DNA from: Neoechinorhynchus agilis
Taxonomy: Eukaryota; Acanthocephala
Direction: 5' to 3'
Length of the DNA stretch: 64,000 nucleotides
Assembly (NCBI GenBank): GCA_051530055.1
Contig: CM121341.1
Location: forward strand, 8,060,001-8,124,000
Positions 44,396-54,597 of the stretch are shown one piece after another; the first letter of the stretch is position 1; each line of letters begins with the position of its first letter. Both the position numbers and the translations under genes were made by a program. The notes under the pieces are model-generated. The model saw nothing but the letters and a program-made list of their open reading frames with translations. It made no database searches and was not told where the DNA came from.

Positions 44396-47318
44396 AAACA
44401 TTAGGTCAGTACGACCTCAACTCGAAAACGGGCAAATAAAGATGAAGTAATGGCGAAAAAGGAGATGACAGATTCAAGCGATAAAGGACGAATCCATTAT
44501 GAAATGGCAACGTCCAAATCATTAAATATGCTAGTTAAAAAAGTTAAAATTGGATTGGACTCACAGTTTAAGGTTACAAACAAGATCTTAGTAACCAGTG
44601 TCTTTTCTGAGATTCTCAAACAAGAAATGGCCATCTCTCAGATTGGTAAGTCCGGCCTGATAAAGATTCTCCACCAAATGATTCAAAACAAAGAAAACGG
44701 AGAACTTGATTATTTGATTAAAGAAGTAGCAGCAAAAATTAAAGTAGTGCTCGGCATGGAGAAAGGTAAAAAATCCGATGATAAATCTCATACGATGTCC
44801 GGTATCCACTCAAAGTTTGATGTTGAGATTGAAGAGCAGTGTCCGATAGAAACGAAATCTAAATCCAGTTTTGAAGACGAAATTTCAAGGAAGAGGCTGT
44901 CATCAACCATTCAAGGTGAAGAGAAAACAAAAATTCAGCGGACAGATTCAACACATCTCCGTCAAAGAATCTTGATGACTATGAACTCTGAGCACAAAAT
45001 TGTGAATTTTGATTTATTAAGGAGCATCGTTGATGAAATTCTGAAGGGCGAAGTTAGCCTGAGTGAAATTCGTCAATCCGGATTGATAGATGTCCTTGGA
45101 GAGATGCTCGACAACAAGGATAATGCTCCACTCAAGAAACTCTTAATCCAAGTTGCTATGAAGGTCAAGGAGGCTTTCAATCAAAAGCGATCTAAAGAAA
45201 GACCAGCGACCAAACCCAAATTGAATAAACCAAAAGAAGTAGAACACGAAATATCAAATACTGATTCTAGTGATCGGGGTTCTAACGCAATTTCGGAAAA
45301 GAGAACAGAATCGCCGAAGAGAATCAATAGCGATGAAGAAATAGAAACGGGACTTCACAATGTCGAAAACGTTCACAGTCAACAGATTTCAGAATCCAAA
45401 CAATTGATGCCGCCTTCTCGTTTAACCAAGAAGATTAAATTACTAAAGTTTTTATTGGATTCGCAATACGCAACCAAAAGCCTAGAACTGGTGGACGATG
45501 TCCTTTGCGAGATTTCAGAATTAGAGATGACTGTGGATGAAATCAAAGATTCCGATCTTATAAATATTCTCCATAAGATGGCCAGCAACGGGGAAAACGA
45601 ACCGTTAATCGACATAATCGATAAAATCGGAAAAAAGATGGTGGGAATCTATAATCGGCAACCTACGGAAATGTCCAATATTTCGATCGAAAATAAATCA
45701 GGGTCACAATTGAAGGACAAACCACTCAATGAATCGATTTCAAAAAGAAAATCAAAGCCTTCAATTGAAATGAACTTGAGCATCAAGGAACTCTGCGATC
45801 GTTTAAAAAGCATCTTGGACGAGAAGTTCACAGTTCGGAACCACGCGATGCTAAAGCGGATACTCAGCGCGATGATTGAACGTGAAATAGCGCTGAGTGA
45901 AATTCGGAATAACAATTTGGTCAACATCCTAAGTCAAGTTCGTTCGAATCATTTAAATATTCGGCACAAGGGACTGCTTGAAAAATTGCTGAAGAAAATA
46001 AATGGCGGCTGATATTATCAATCATCGCTGATTTTACCCATGTTTAAGAGACGATTGACCAAGGATAAAATATTGTTCATGATATTCAAGGAGCTTTTAG
46101 TCGTTCCCATGATGAATAAGAATAAATCATTATCATAGTTCAGAGAATGAATAAATTTGTGTTTCGGAAAGCCTTTCATTTCGAAAATTCTTGATGAATT
46201 CTATACGATAAATATAATTTAAAAATATAATTTTTCACATCCATGATGTATATTTTTTCGACGCTGCTTATCAGTTATTTGTTTGCAAATATCATTGGGG
46301 AATGTGATTTGGAGTTTGACAATATCGCATGGAAATAAAAGCTATCAAAACTCACAGGATTCATAGTTATCATCGGCAAGTTTTAATGAGTCTGAAATCA
46401 AATTGTAAAGAAAAAATCACTCTATGACCAAAAATGTTTTTAAGATATTCTAAATGAAAAAATGCCTGAGTGAATTTCTATAAGCCGAATTTATTAACGC
46501 CTTGGCCAATAGCACTTAAACAAATAAGTTTGAAATGTCAAAGGAGAATGAATGTTCAAAAGAAATTTCCAAGAAAAAAAGATTTTTTCAAACTTAAAAG
46601 GCAAAGAACACGTCATTTGCAAAATGTTGATAATTGAGGTACCGGGGACAATGATTGGAATTATTGTTTAATTCTTTATCCGGTAAATGATTTTTTTATT
46701 ATAGATGTTTCGAACCTCGTCAAGTTCATCTTCTTTAATAAAAAATCATTCACCGGATGAAGACCTTAATAATAACACGTATTTTGCGATTTAAGTTCAA
46801 CATTTATAAAATTTCACAGATTGTATTTGATATCAATACGATAGATTTGTGTAATTTCGTTCAAATAACAAAAATAATTTGAAGGAAAATGACAGAAAAT
46901 AATGAAAGTGCGAATTTTGATATTACAAGAAAGTACTGAATATTTTTGCGGAAATAAAAAGGATTTCTTGGAAACATTTTTATAAGCATCACTGATTTTG
47001 AAAATAGAAATAAAGTCTTATTATTAAGTTCAGTAAACGCATCGACAGCCGTAAGGATGAAATACTCCCGCTTTAGAATTTTAAGTGAAGAAATTAATCG
47101 ACTGATTGAATCTGCTTAAAAGAATATTGACAAAAAATAAATCACTGTTACAACAATAAGTTGATAGACGAGATTGAAATTTGGGAACTTTAAAAAGCTT
47201 AGATAATTTCTTTCAAATTAAAAAAGATTAGAGAAAAAGCTTTTTCCTTGATGCATTGTTGTTAAAATTCTTTGAGTGATTGCTAAATGGCAAAGTGCAC
47301 TTCGTCCCTTAGAACTCT
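44396..47318 (+). repeat. Inverted segmental duplication, block B
   Basis: Matches 60522-63602 in inverted orientation through the gene, its 3' flank and a small hairpin (46673-46765) to a common edge at GTCCCTTAGAAC. Identity is high in the coding part and lower in the flank. At the far edge an unrelated CTCTCGAAATCGCTAGA follows, a sequence also present near the end of the RT element (17605). Confidence 0.9.
44450..46012 (+). CDS. Protein with four TFIIS-N-like helical repeats (5'-truncated copy)
   Basis: 520 residues, intact. Four repeats of about 75 residues, each of the form (L-x2-I-x3)-L-(x2)-I-L-x-(E/G)-x-(I/V)-x-L-S-E-I-R-x-S-G-L-I-x-I-L-x-x-M-x-x-N-x-E-N-x-x-L-x-x-L-I-x-x-V-x-x-K-(V/I)-K, are joined by Lys/Ser-rich linkers (KRTESPKR, KKSDDKS). 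The pattern fits the TFIIS N-terminal/LEDGF-IBD fold seen in elongation factors. That is inference. Compared with the copy at 62.0-63.9 kb it lacks the first repeat, because the duplication breakpoint falls inside that gene, and has a 12-bp deletion after SSFED. It may be expressed from a new start or be a duplicate relic. Confidence 0.7.
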   Translation: MAKKEMTDSSDKGRIHYEMATSKSLNMLVKKVKIGLDSQFKVTNKILVTSVFSEILKQEMAISQIGKSGLIKILHQMIQNKENGELDYLIKEVAAKIKVVLGMEKGKKSDDKSHTMSGIHSKFDVEIEEQCPIETKSKSSFEDEISRKRLSSTIQGEEKTKIQRTDSTHLRQRILMTMNSEHKIVNFDLLRSIVDEILKGEVSLSEIRQSGLIDVLGEMLDNKDNAPLKKLLIQVAMKVKEAFNQKRSKERPATKPKLNKPKEVEHEISNTDSSDRGSNAISEKRTESPKRINSDEEIETGLHNVENVHSQQISESKQLMPPSRLTKKIKLLKFLLDSQYATKSLELVDDVLCEISELEMTVDEIKDSDLINILHKMASNGENEPLIDIIDKIGKKMVGIYNRQPTEMSNISIENKSGSQLKDKPLNESISKRKSKPSIEMNLSIKELCDRLKSILDEKFTVRNHAMLKRILSAMIEREIALSEIRNNNLVNILSQVRSNHLNIRHKGLLEKLLKKINGG

Positions 47319-47514
47319 CGAAATCGCTAGAGGCTAAAATAATTCGATATTTGAGAAATGCTCTTCGTTTTGATCGATTTGTTTTTGAATTATTGTTTTG
47401 CTCGATTGGGTTGCAATGATGAACGAAATATTTATTGTATGCTTAATAGCCGAGTTTCGGTTTGTTGGAATGCGCTCTTTTCGGTTAAGCATAACGATTG
47501 CCGTCCGATAACCT

Positions 47515-49310
47515 TTATCCAATTGGATTGAATTGATTGTTATTTTGTTGGTTAATGTTGTAGTTTTGGAGAGCGACCATCGCTTGCTCCTGCGAGATTA
47601 GAACTCCTGAGTTTAAGGCTTTTATTTCGCCGCATCTTTGACAAAGCGGCACAAGGAGAAACTGTGACATTTCGTGGGAGTGATTCGGATCAACGCAAAT
47701 ATTGACGTGACAAACCATTTGACTAGCCTGATTGCTATTGTTGACTCGTTGATTGGTTTGAATACTTAATCCGTTTTGGAGAATCGCTGTATTGCCATAT
47801 CTGAAATTTCCATCATTTCCTCCAATGTTAATGTTTTCGACGGGTGCGCTATTCTGCTGTGTTCCGAAATCAATATTCCCAAAACCCAACTGTTCATTTC
47901 GATTTCCAATATTGGTACTGTTATTGTAGATTCCTTGGACTAAAGCAGCTGCGTTCGTGTTTTCTACTCGGTGGTTGTTCGCCAAGTTCAAATTTTGATT
48001 TGGAAAATATCCATTGGGTGCCATATTCCCAAAACCCAACTGTTCATTTCGATTTCCAATATTGGTACTGTTATTACAGATTCCTTGGACAAAATAGGCT
48101 GCGTTCGTATTTTCTACTCGGTGATTGTTCGCGAATTTCAAATTTTGATTTGGAAAATATCCATTGGGTGCCATATTCCCAAAACCCAACTGTTCGTTTC
48201 GGTTTCCAATATTGGTACTGTTATTGTAGATTCCTTGGACTAAATAAGTTGCATTCGTATTTCCTACTCGGTGGTTGTTCGCGAATTTCAAATTTTGATT
48301 CGGTAAATATCCATTGGGTGCAATATTCCCAAAATCCAACTGTTCGTTTCGATTTCCAATATTGGTACTGTTATTATAGATTCCTTGGACTAAATTAGCT
48401 GCGTTCGAATTTTCTACTCGGGGGTTGTTCGCCAAGTTCAAATTTTGATTTGGAAAATATCCATTGGGTGCCATATTCCCAAAACCCAACTGTTCATTTC
48501 GATTTCCAATATTGGTACTGTTATTATAGATTCCTTGGACTAAATCAGTTGCGTTCGTATTTGCCACTCGGTGGTTGTTCGCCAAGTTCAAATTTTGATT
48601 TGGAAAATATCCATTGGGTGCCACATTCCCAAAACCCAACTGTTCATTTCGATTTCCAATATTGGTACTGTTATTACAGATTCCTTGGACAAAATAGGCT
48701 GCGTTCGTATTTTCCACCGTCCTGTTCATTTCATGGGGTGCTGCATGAACGAAATCTCTCGGTTCAAATGAGGACCGGGCCCGTTTGTTCCGATCATCGT
48801 TCATTGATCCAATATTTGTACGTTTTCGGCCCGGTCTTTTGGGTTCTGGCTCCCTGTAATTCGGGTCAATGGTCCACCAAGATCTTCTCGGATTATCGTC
48901 GTCCTCGATTTTAACGAATTTTTTGTTTATCGTAAGGCAATGTCGAATTGCGTTCTAAATACAATATCGGCGGCCATAAAAATTTTAAGTTATGGGAAAC
49001 TTACCTTCCAAGGCCTACTTTCGACGGGGCCCATTCGATAATTAAAATATAAATTGTTGTCCTCCAGCCATGAATAAATTTCACGTAGTTTCAGCCTCTT
49101 TTCGGGGCTGCTATAGATTGCTTTTGCGATCAAATCCGCGTAGGTGTACGGCCCCCACGCATTTATTCGTCGACCCTTTGCACCAATAAGAATAATCGAT
49201 TCTTCACTGGTTTCTGATGAATTTCCTTCGATCCGTTGATTTCTATTTCCTTGATACGATTCATCACCATCATCATGAGAATGAGTAGAGCTTTTCCTGG
49301 AATCAGACAT
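47515..49310 (-). CDS. FoxO-class forkhead protein with 50-residue Asn-rich repeats
   Basis: Two exons, 49310-49005 and 48954-47515, with a 50-bp GTAAGT...TTTAG intron, give 581 residues. The forkhead domain (about 49-135) is of FoxO type: RRINAWGPYTYADLIAKAI, SSPEKRLKLREIYSWL, SRPWK|NAIRHCLTINKKFVKI, PRRSWWTIDP, then basic KRPGRKRT. The intron falls exactly between WK and NxIRH, as in FoxO genes. DNA-contact Asn, Arg and His of helix 3 are kept, but the usual HNL is HCL. Residues from about 170 carry six near-identical 50-residue repeats (VQGIYNNSTNIGNRNEQLGF and GNMAPNGYFPNQNLNLANNH). No R-x-R-x-x-S/T AKT site is seen. AATTTAG abuts the ATG. Probably a nuclear DNA-binding regulator. Confidence 0.85.
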
Positions 49311-49470
49311 CTAAATTGGAAAAGTCAGATTAAAAATGAATTTAATTCATATTAATAAAGAAGGAATTCGACTTAAATGTCCATCGAATTGATCGCTATA
49401 TTCGACCGAAATCTTGGAGACGATTGAAAGATTCTATGTTCGAACTTTCTTGATTGAATGAGTGAATCGT

Positions 49471-49478
49471 ATTTATAC
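49471..49478 (-). promoter_or_regulatory. TATA-like box upstream of the FoxO-like gene
   Basis: Minus-strand AGTATAAATACG about 165 bp before the ATG. With the acceptor-like TTTAG touching the ATG, a leader exon plus intron between is plausible. Confidence 0.35.
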
Positions 49479-50091
49479 TCCCCAATTCGAAAACATCAAC
49501 TTTGTTTTTTTGATTGAACTTTGTACCTAAGCGAATTTGTTTTGGATGTCATCTCGTTTTGCTTTTCTATGATTTGTTGTTAAGAGCTTCGATTTTTAAA
49601 AATTTGATCACTGATATTCTTTATTGTATCTTATTTTTGGCATTTGGAGAGCATTGATATCTTCTTTGCGGTATAATTCTAATTTTATCATCTCTCCAAT
49701 TAGTATTTTCCTAAACGGTCGACTTTGCTAAATTGAATGATCAATAAGTTATCATTAATTTTTTAGCCAGTTCTCATCAACCTTTTGAGCACTTTTTTTA
49801 TTGGTTTACCAATCGCGGCAATACCGGACTCTTTGGTACATGATGAACAAGTGAATTAGCTTAGCCAGTTGCCCACTCGAATCACTAACGGCTCGGTCAA
49901 TCCGCACATCAGAATTCTTGAACTGTTGCTCAACAAAATTTCTGTGGTTCTCGCGAGTTCGGCTACCGTCCGGGCTCTACGGGCACCTGATGAGGATCAG
50001 CTGTATTTACGTGTTCTTCAAAAACTCTTGGTTATTCGTTGCGTCTTGCGAAACTTCTTGCAGTTCGACTTTTTTTAGTCCGGTTTGAAAT

Positions 50092-50592
50092 TTTAGAATT
50101 TTTCTACTTTGCGTTCAACCTAAAAAATCGGATTTATTGATGTTTAAGATTTATAAATGTTGCAATCTCTTCGATGTTTTATTAAAAAATTTCTATAAAA
50201 GAAGATAAACCCCTTTTTCAATGAGATATTAGAAAAGATTTCAGTTACTTAGACATTATTTTTTAATTTAAAGAATTTAAAGTATGCTGATGTGAATGTG
50301 CAACGAGTTTTTTATTTCTAAAGTTCGTATCGAAATTATAAAGATTAATTTTGTAATCAATTCGATTTACCGGCAGATTTTTCGGGTGCTTTTTTATTTG
50401 TAAAAATTAATTATTGGAATTTAAGAATTTTGCAGCTTTGCGTTCAACCGAAAAAAATCGGATTTATCAATATTTAAGATTTATAAATGTTGCAATCTCT
50501 TCGATGTTTTATTAAAAAATATCTATAGGAGAAGATAAAACCTTTTTTCAATGAGATAATAGAAAAAATTTCTGCTACATAGACATTATTTT
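50092..50592. repeat. Direct duplication of about 175 bp
   Basis: The segment TTGCGTTCAACC ... GGATTTAT ... TTTATAAATGTTGCAATCTC ... AGACATTATTTTTTA occurs at about 50092-50270 and 50421-50592. The copies share most bases. Confidence 0.85.
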
Positions 50593-51916
50593 TTACCCTT
50601 CTCTAAATCGCCTTAATCTTTACTTTGTTTCAAGATTGAATTATTCATGTTTTTATATTGGCATAAAATTGAAGTAATTTTATTAGGCCCGATAAAGATA
50701 TAAAAACCAGTTTAAGAAACGTGGGAAAATTTCATTGTTTAGGGGGATTGATTCTTTTTTTTCTCGCGAATGCCATTTGAAATTGCTCGTTTTTTTAAGA
50801 CATTTCTGGTTATCATCGGCATATTTCCGAAGCGATGATTAAATCCAGCTTCAATGTTGGACACCTAAACCATTGATAATATTTTTTTGAATTTTGATTT
50901 TTTTATGAAACTATAATTTGAAAAGATTAATTGGATTTAATACAGAATTAAATTGTTTTTGCCATTTAAGATTTTTGTGAATAAGTCTTGGTAGGGAATT
51001 ATTTGCCGCATTTCCCAGAAGCTCCCGACTGATTGAAATTATTGGCGAATTTCATTTTTCAACCATTTTTAAAAGCAGATAAACTTATTCGGAGACTTCT
51101 AAGGTGGATCGCTATATTCCTAGTGAAATAAAATGAGAGCGTTTTTAATCTAAAGAATTGATTTCTACGTTTTTCTATTGACAATAAAGTTCAGACTTAA
51201 ATTCACGATACTTTCAAAGACCATTTGAATGAGACCAAAAGTAAAAAATTAGTTGTGGCAACAAAGGAAAATACTTCGTTGGTTGACTATTTGTGGCAGC
51301 ATTCGCTTCCTTTTTACTTTCCTTTAACTTTCTTGACCTAAGTAAATAAGAGAAATTCATCTGAAATTCCTCAACTCAACTGTCACGAAATTGTTTTTGC
51401 TCCAAGAACTCATTTTCAATGCATCTAAAATCCTAGTCGATTCGCACTTCATCAGTGATATTGCAACATAAAATCCATAAACGTTATCTTGATTCATTTG
51501 ATAAAAAAATCAAGCTCAGTATTTGGAGCAGTACATCCAAAAAATATAGCGTTTGTTTGTGCAAGAATGTTTAAAGCATTGATCTCCAAATGTTTCAATG
51601 AGTAAATAAAGGAATTTATGCACAAATAAAAATACGCAAATATAAAGACTTGCTTCCTTGTTATTTGTTTTAAATTTAAACAAAGATGGCAACAATAATT
51701 ATGTAATTGCCAATATTTGTGGTTCTATCGGAATGGTAAGAATAGGAAATATTCAATGTTTTTACAAAAATCATCGCTTACAACTCAACGATCTACAAAG
51801 TGAATTCAAATGGAAATTGCTTACGAGAATCGTCTTTATGTTACCAAAACGATGTAAGTAGTCTTTTATCGCGATATCTTCACAATGCCGATCGGTTTTA
51901 TTATAGCCAAAACATT

Positions 51917-53422
51917 ATGGAGCTGTGTAAAAGTCCACACGGCGAATCCCCGAAGTGTACCGAAGAGGATTTATATACCCAATCTCGCAATCTCTCTCAG
52001 TACTATAAATCAGTGTTGGATTTATTAAATGAAATGGTAAATCAGTCGAGGTATTTATGGGCGAATCGAAGAGCAACTGGACCAGAAATGAGACATACAA
52101 CGACCGACTACTATGAACCACACCAACAATTAAGTAACCAAATGCAGCCGAACGCTACACAATCAGACCAATCAATTGGTCAATTTAATCAATTTGAACA
52201 GCAAGGCCCAATGTTCGAATGCCAACGAAACGAACATGGCATGCAAAACTATCACACAACGAATCAACAGCATTCGATCGACCAATCAAATCAATATGAA
52301 AGTTCGTTCTTTTACAATCAAACCCAACAGATCGGCCAATCCACTCAATTTGAGCCGACATTTCCGCCAAATCAACCTCAAAGATCGGACCAAGTCTGGC
52401 AATCACCGAGAATACTAAATCCAACGCTCCAAAGTCAGCGATTATATCAAGCAAGACAGCCGAATCGCTATAACCCAATTAGTCAACAGCATCCGATCCA
52501 TCAATTGAATCAATATGAAGTGGATTACGCACCTAATCAGTCTCTACCACTCAATCAATCAAATATGTCGATGTACAGTGATCAGCCGATTGATTTCACC
52601 GGTCAACGGCAACAACTCCATCCTGTGGGTGTATTTGACACTCAAAGAAATGTCGAGCAACAAACACAGTTTTTTAATCCCGAAATTTCCCAACCGCTAA
52701 AAGTTGAATCAAACTTTTCCGAATATGGCCGTAATCATCTCCAAGAATCGGCGATAAGATTTACAAATTCAAACGCTGCATTTAATCAATCTCAAGATCC
52801 GGTCTACATGGAACCAACTCTTCAACCAAATAATATTTTGAATGAAGAAGGTAAGATTTTAGGACAAAAAATCCGGTTTAACGCTCTTATAGAAATTCTG
52901 GGAATGAGCAGAGCACAGGCTGAGCAGGAATTGGGTTCTATGATTCCAACGATAAAGATTTTCTTAAGAGAAGTTCGGAAGCAACATGCTCATTGTAAGT
53001 TTTTATCCGTCGTAAAATATCTTCTCAAGATATTTTTATCAGGTAAAGACCGAAGAATGTTTTACAAATCGATTGTTATCGTAAAAGAATTTCAACGTGG
53101 ACGACCGCTGAGAGCCATTACGCTTAAAAAAGCTATTGATTTTGTCGAAAAAACATTGATGCCCATCATGGCATCGGAGTGGATTCCATTGCAGTCAACG
53201 AGAACGAATCCAACTCAGTTGCAATCGGCATATTCGTCTCTTTTCGGGAATGTGGAGCGCGGAGAAACTGTCGTCGAAATCCTTAACGGCAATGAAGAAG
53301 GAGCAGAGCAGCGGATTGCTGAGAATCCTGAACGTACAAATGAATTGAACGCGACCAATAGAAAGCGTCATCGTGAAGCTTTGGAGAATGATAAAGAGAA
53401 AAACAAAAAGATTAGATTGTAA
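51917..53422 (+). CDS. Gln/Asn-rich protein with a C-terminal helical domain
   Basis: 501 residues from the ATG at 51917, chosen because TTTATTATAG, an acceptor-like site, ends 10 bp upstream. The same frame is open a further 39 codons without an ATG. Residues about 60-310 are Gln/Asn/Pro-rich with loose repeats of SDQSIGQFNQFE or IDQSNQYES type. A conserved-looking helical region follows (EEGKILGQKIRFNALIEILG, RAQAEQELGSMIPTIKIFLR, KYLLKIFLSGKDRRMFYKS, PLRAITLKKAIDFVEKTLMP), and a basic tail (KRHREALENDKEKNKKIRL) suggests nuclear entry. The family is not recognised. The Gln-rich part suggests a transcription-regulator or prion-like role, which is inference. Confidence 0.65.
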   Translation: MELCKSPHGESPKCTEEDLYTQSRNLSQYYKSVLDLLNEMVNQSRYLWANRRATGPEMRHTTTDYYEPHQQLSNQMQPNATQSDQSIGQFNQFEQQGPMFECQRNEHGMQNYHTTNQQHSIDQSNQYESSFFYNQTQQIGQSTQFEPTFPPNQPQRSDQVWQSPRILNPTLQSQRLYQARQPNRYNPISQQHPIHQLNQYEVDYAPNQSLPLNQSNMSMYSDQPIDFTGQRQQLHPVGVFDTQRNVEQQTQFFNPEISQPLKVESNFSEYGRNHLQESAIRFTNSNAAFNQSQDPVYMEPTLQPNNILNEEGKILGQKIRFNALIEILGMSRAQAEQELGSMIPTIKIFLREVRKQHAHCKFLSVVKYLLKIFLSGKDRRMFYKSIVIVKEFQRGRPLRAITLKKAIDFVEKTLMPIMASEWIPLQSTRTNPTQLQSAYSSLFGNVERGETVVEILNGNEEGAEQRIAENPERTNELNATNRKRHREALENDKEKNKKIRL

Positions 53423-53655
53423 TTTGAGAAATAATCTTATGAGAATGATTTCTAAAGAGATTTGTAAGTAAACGGTTGCTCTAATCCCAATTATTCTCGA
53501 AAGTGAACTTATTCCTGTTTTGGTGCATTTTCTGCGAAAATTATTTGCTGCCGGTAGTGTTGAGCGATTAAAGAAAACGAATTTAGTCCCCTACAAAATA
53601 TTAGCGCAGCACAAAAACGTAAAAGTAGATTTTTCACGGAGATGAGAGTTCAAGA

Positions 53656-53726
53656 GCATTGGTGGTTGAATGGTAGAATTCGTGATTGCTACGCTAAAGA
53701 CCCGGGTTCGGTATCCGTCCAATGCA
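53656..53726 (+). pseudogene. tRNA-Gly-like pseudogene
   Basis: 71 nt, the same length as tRNA-Gly(GCC). The acceptor stem GCATTGG/CCAATGC is perfect, the D arm (TGGTTGAATGGTAGAATTC) and the T arm (CCGGGTTCGG) are clear. The anticodon stem is largely unpaired, the loop reads TTGCTAC (GCT rather than GCC) and the T stem has a mismatch. It is likely a decayed tRNA or the head of a tRNA-derived SINE. Confidence 0.7.
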
Positions 53727-53965
53727 ACATTCGATCGATCTTAAATCTGTCGCCAGGAAACTTCACTTTTTCAATGGATTTTTTCGACTTTTAAACAACA
53801 AATGCGAAAAAATCTGGCCGCTTGGACAATTATGAATCAGAACGAACAATGGACGCTAATATCTTACTTCTAATTTAATTTTCCTTCAGAGATTTATATA
53901 CTTTTTAGCATTGTGAATGCGTTTTTTAAATGAATGATTTATAGTTTGTTTCCAATATTAAACGG

Positions 53966-53995
53966 CGCAAGGAGAAACTGTGACATTTCGTGGAA
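53966..53995 (-). repeat. Small stray copy of FoxO-like exon sequence
   Basis: About 30 bp (GCGCAAGGAGAAACTGTGAC then ATTTCGTGG) match the FoxO-like gene at 47650-47678 in the same orientation. It may be a leftover of a larger, eroded duplication. Confidence 0.55.
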
Positions 53996-54391
53996 GACGT
54001 GCGGACGTGAACCATCATTGGCATTCTGATTTTTTAAAGCTCATCTTAAAAGCCCCATCTTTATCACATATTTTACTGTATCTTCATAAATAGCAAAGGA
54101 AACGGCACCCCGTCTTCCATTTTAACATTGTGAATGAACTGATGAAATGTAGAGGTCCGAACGAAATACTCGATAGAAGGCATTGTGGCCACACTAAAAA
54201 GCTTAAACTAAGCCAAAATTTAGTTTGTTGGGAACCGATTCGCTCTTAATCTAACATTTAAAATGTTCATGCGCGAATTGTTTCATTATACTGTCAAGTT
54301 AAAGATTACTTTTTTGGCCAAATCCATGGGACTTGATTTAGCAATTTTTCCGAAAACCAATGATTTAATGGGCCCTCTTAAAAATAATAAA

Positions 54392-54486
54392 GCGCAAAAC
54401 GCACAATCACCACCGTCCGCAATATTGGAGCTTCTCTCCTTCCTCGGCTATCGCTATCACGCGAGCAGCATTGCCTCGTTGTATTG
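54392..54486 (-). repeat. Dispersed 87-bp repeat, copy 4
   Basis: AAAACGCACAATCACCACCG ... CTTCCTCGGCTATCGCTATC ... GCATTGCCTCGTTGTA. It links the other variants: its left part is closest to copy 3 and its right part to copies 1 and 2. Confidence 0.7.
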
Positions 54487-54597
54487 AACATTTTTTCTAC
54501 AAACTTTAAAGATCAAGTCAATGTGTTTTCTTTATACCATCAAATATTGAAACCAAATTGACAATAAGCAATCTGTTAATATTTATCCCGGAACAAA

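Larger units (their letters stand above)
49311..51916. other. Divergent intergenic region between the FoxO-like and Gln-rich genes
   Basis: No gene is seen apart from a partial duplication at 50092-50592. It is AT-rich with long T tracts. The two flanking genes are transcribed away from each other, so it should contain both promoters. Confidence 0.45.

Noticed and set aside
47844-48914. Plus-strand frames rich in Tyr/Phe/Cys (YSQNPTVHFDFQYWYCY)
   Set aside because: They are the reverse complement of the FoxO-like Asn-rich repeats and inherit openness from the 150-bp unit.
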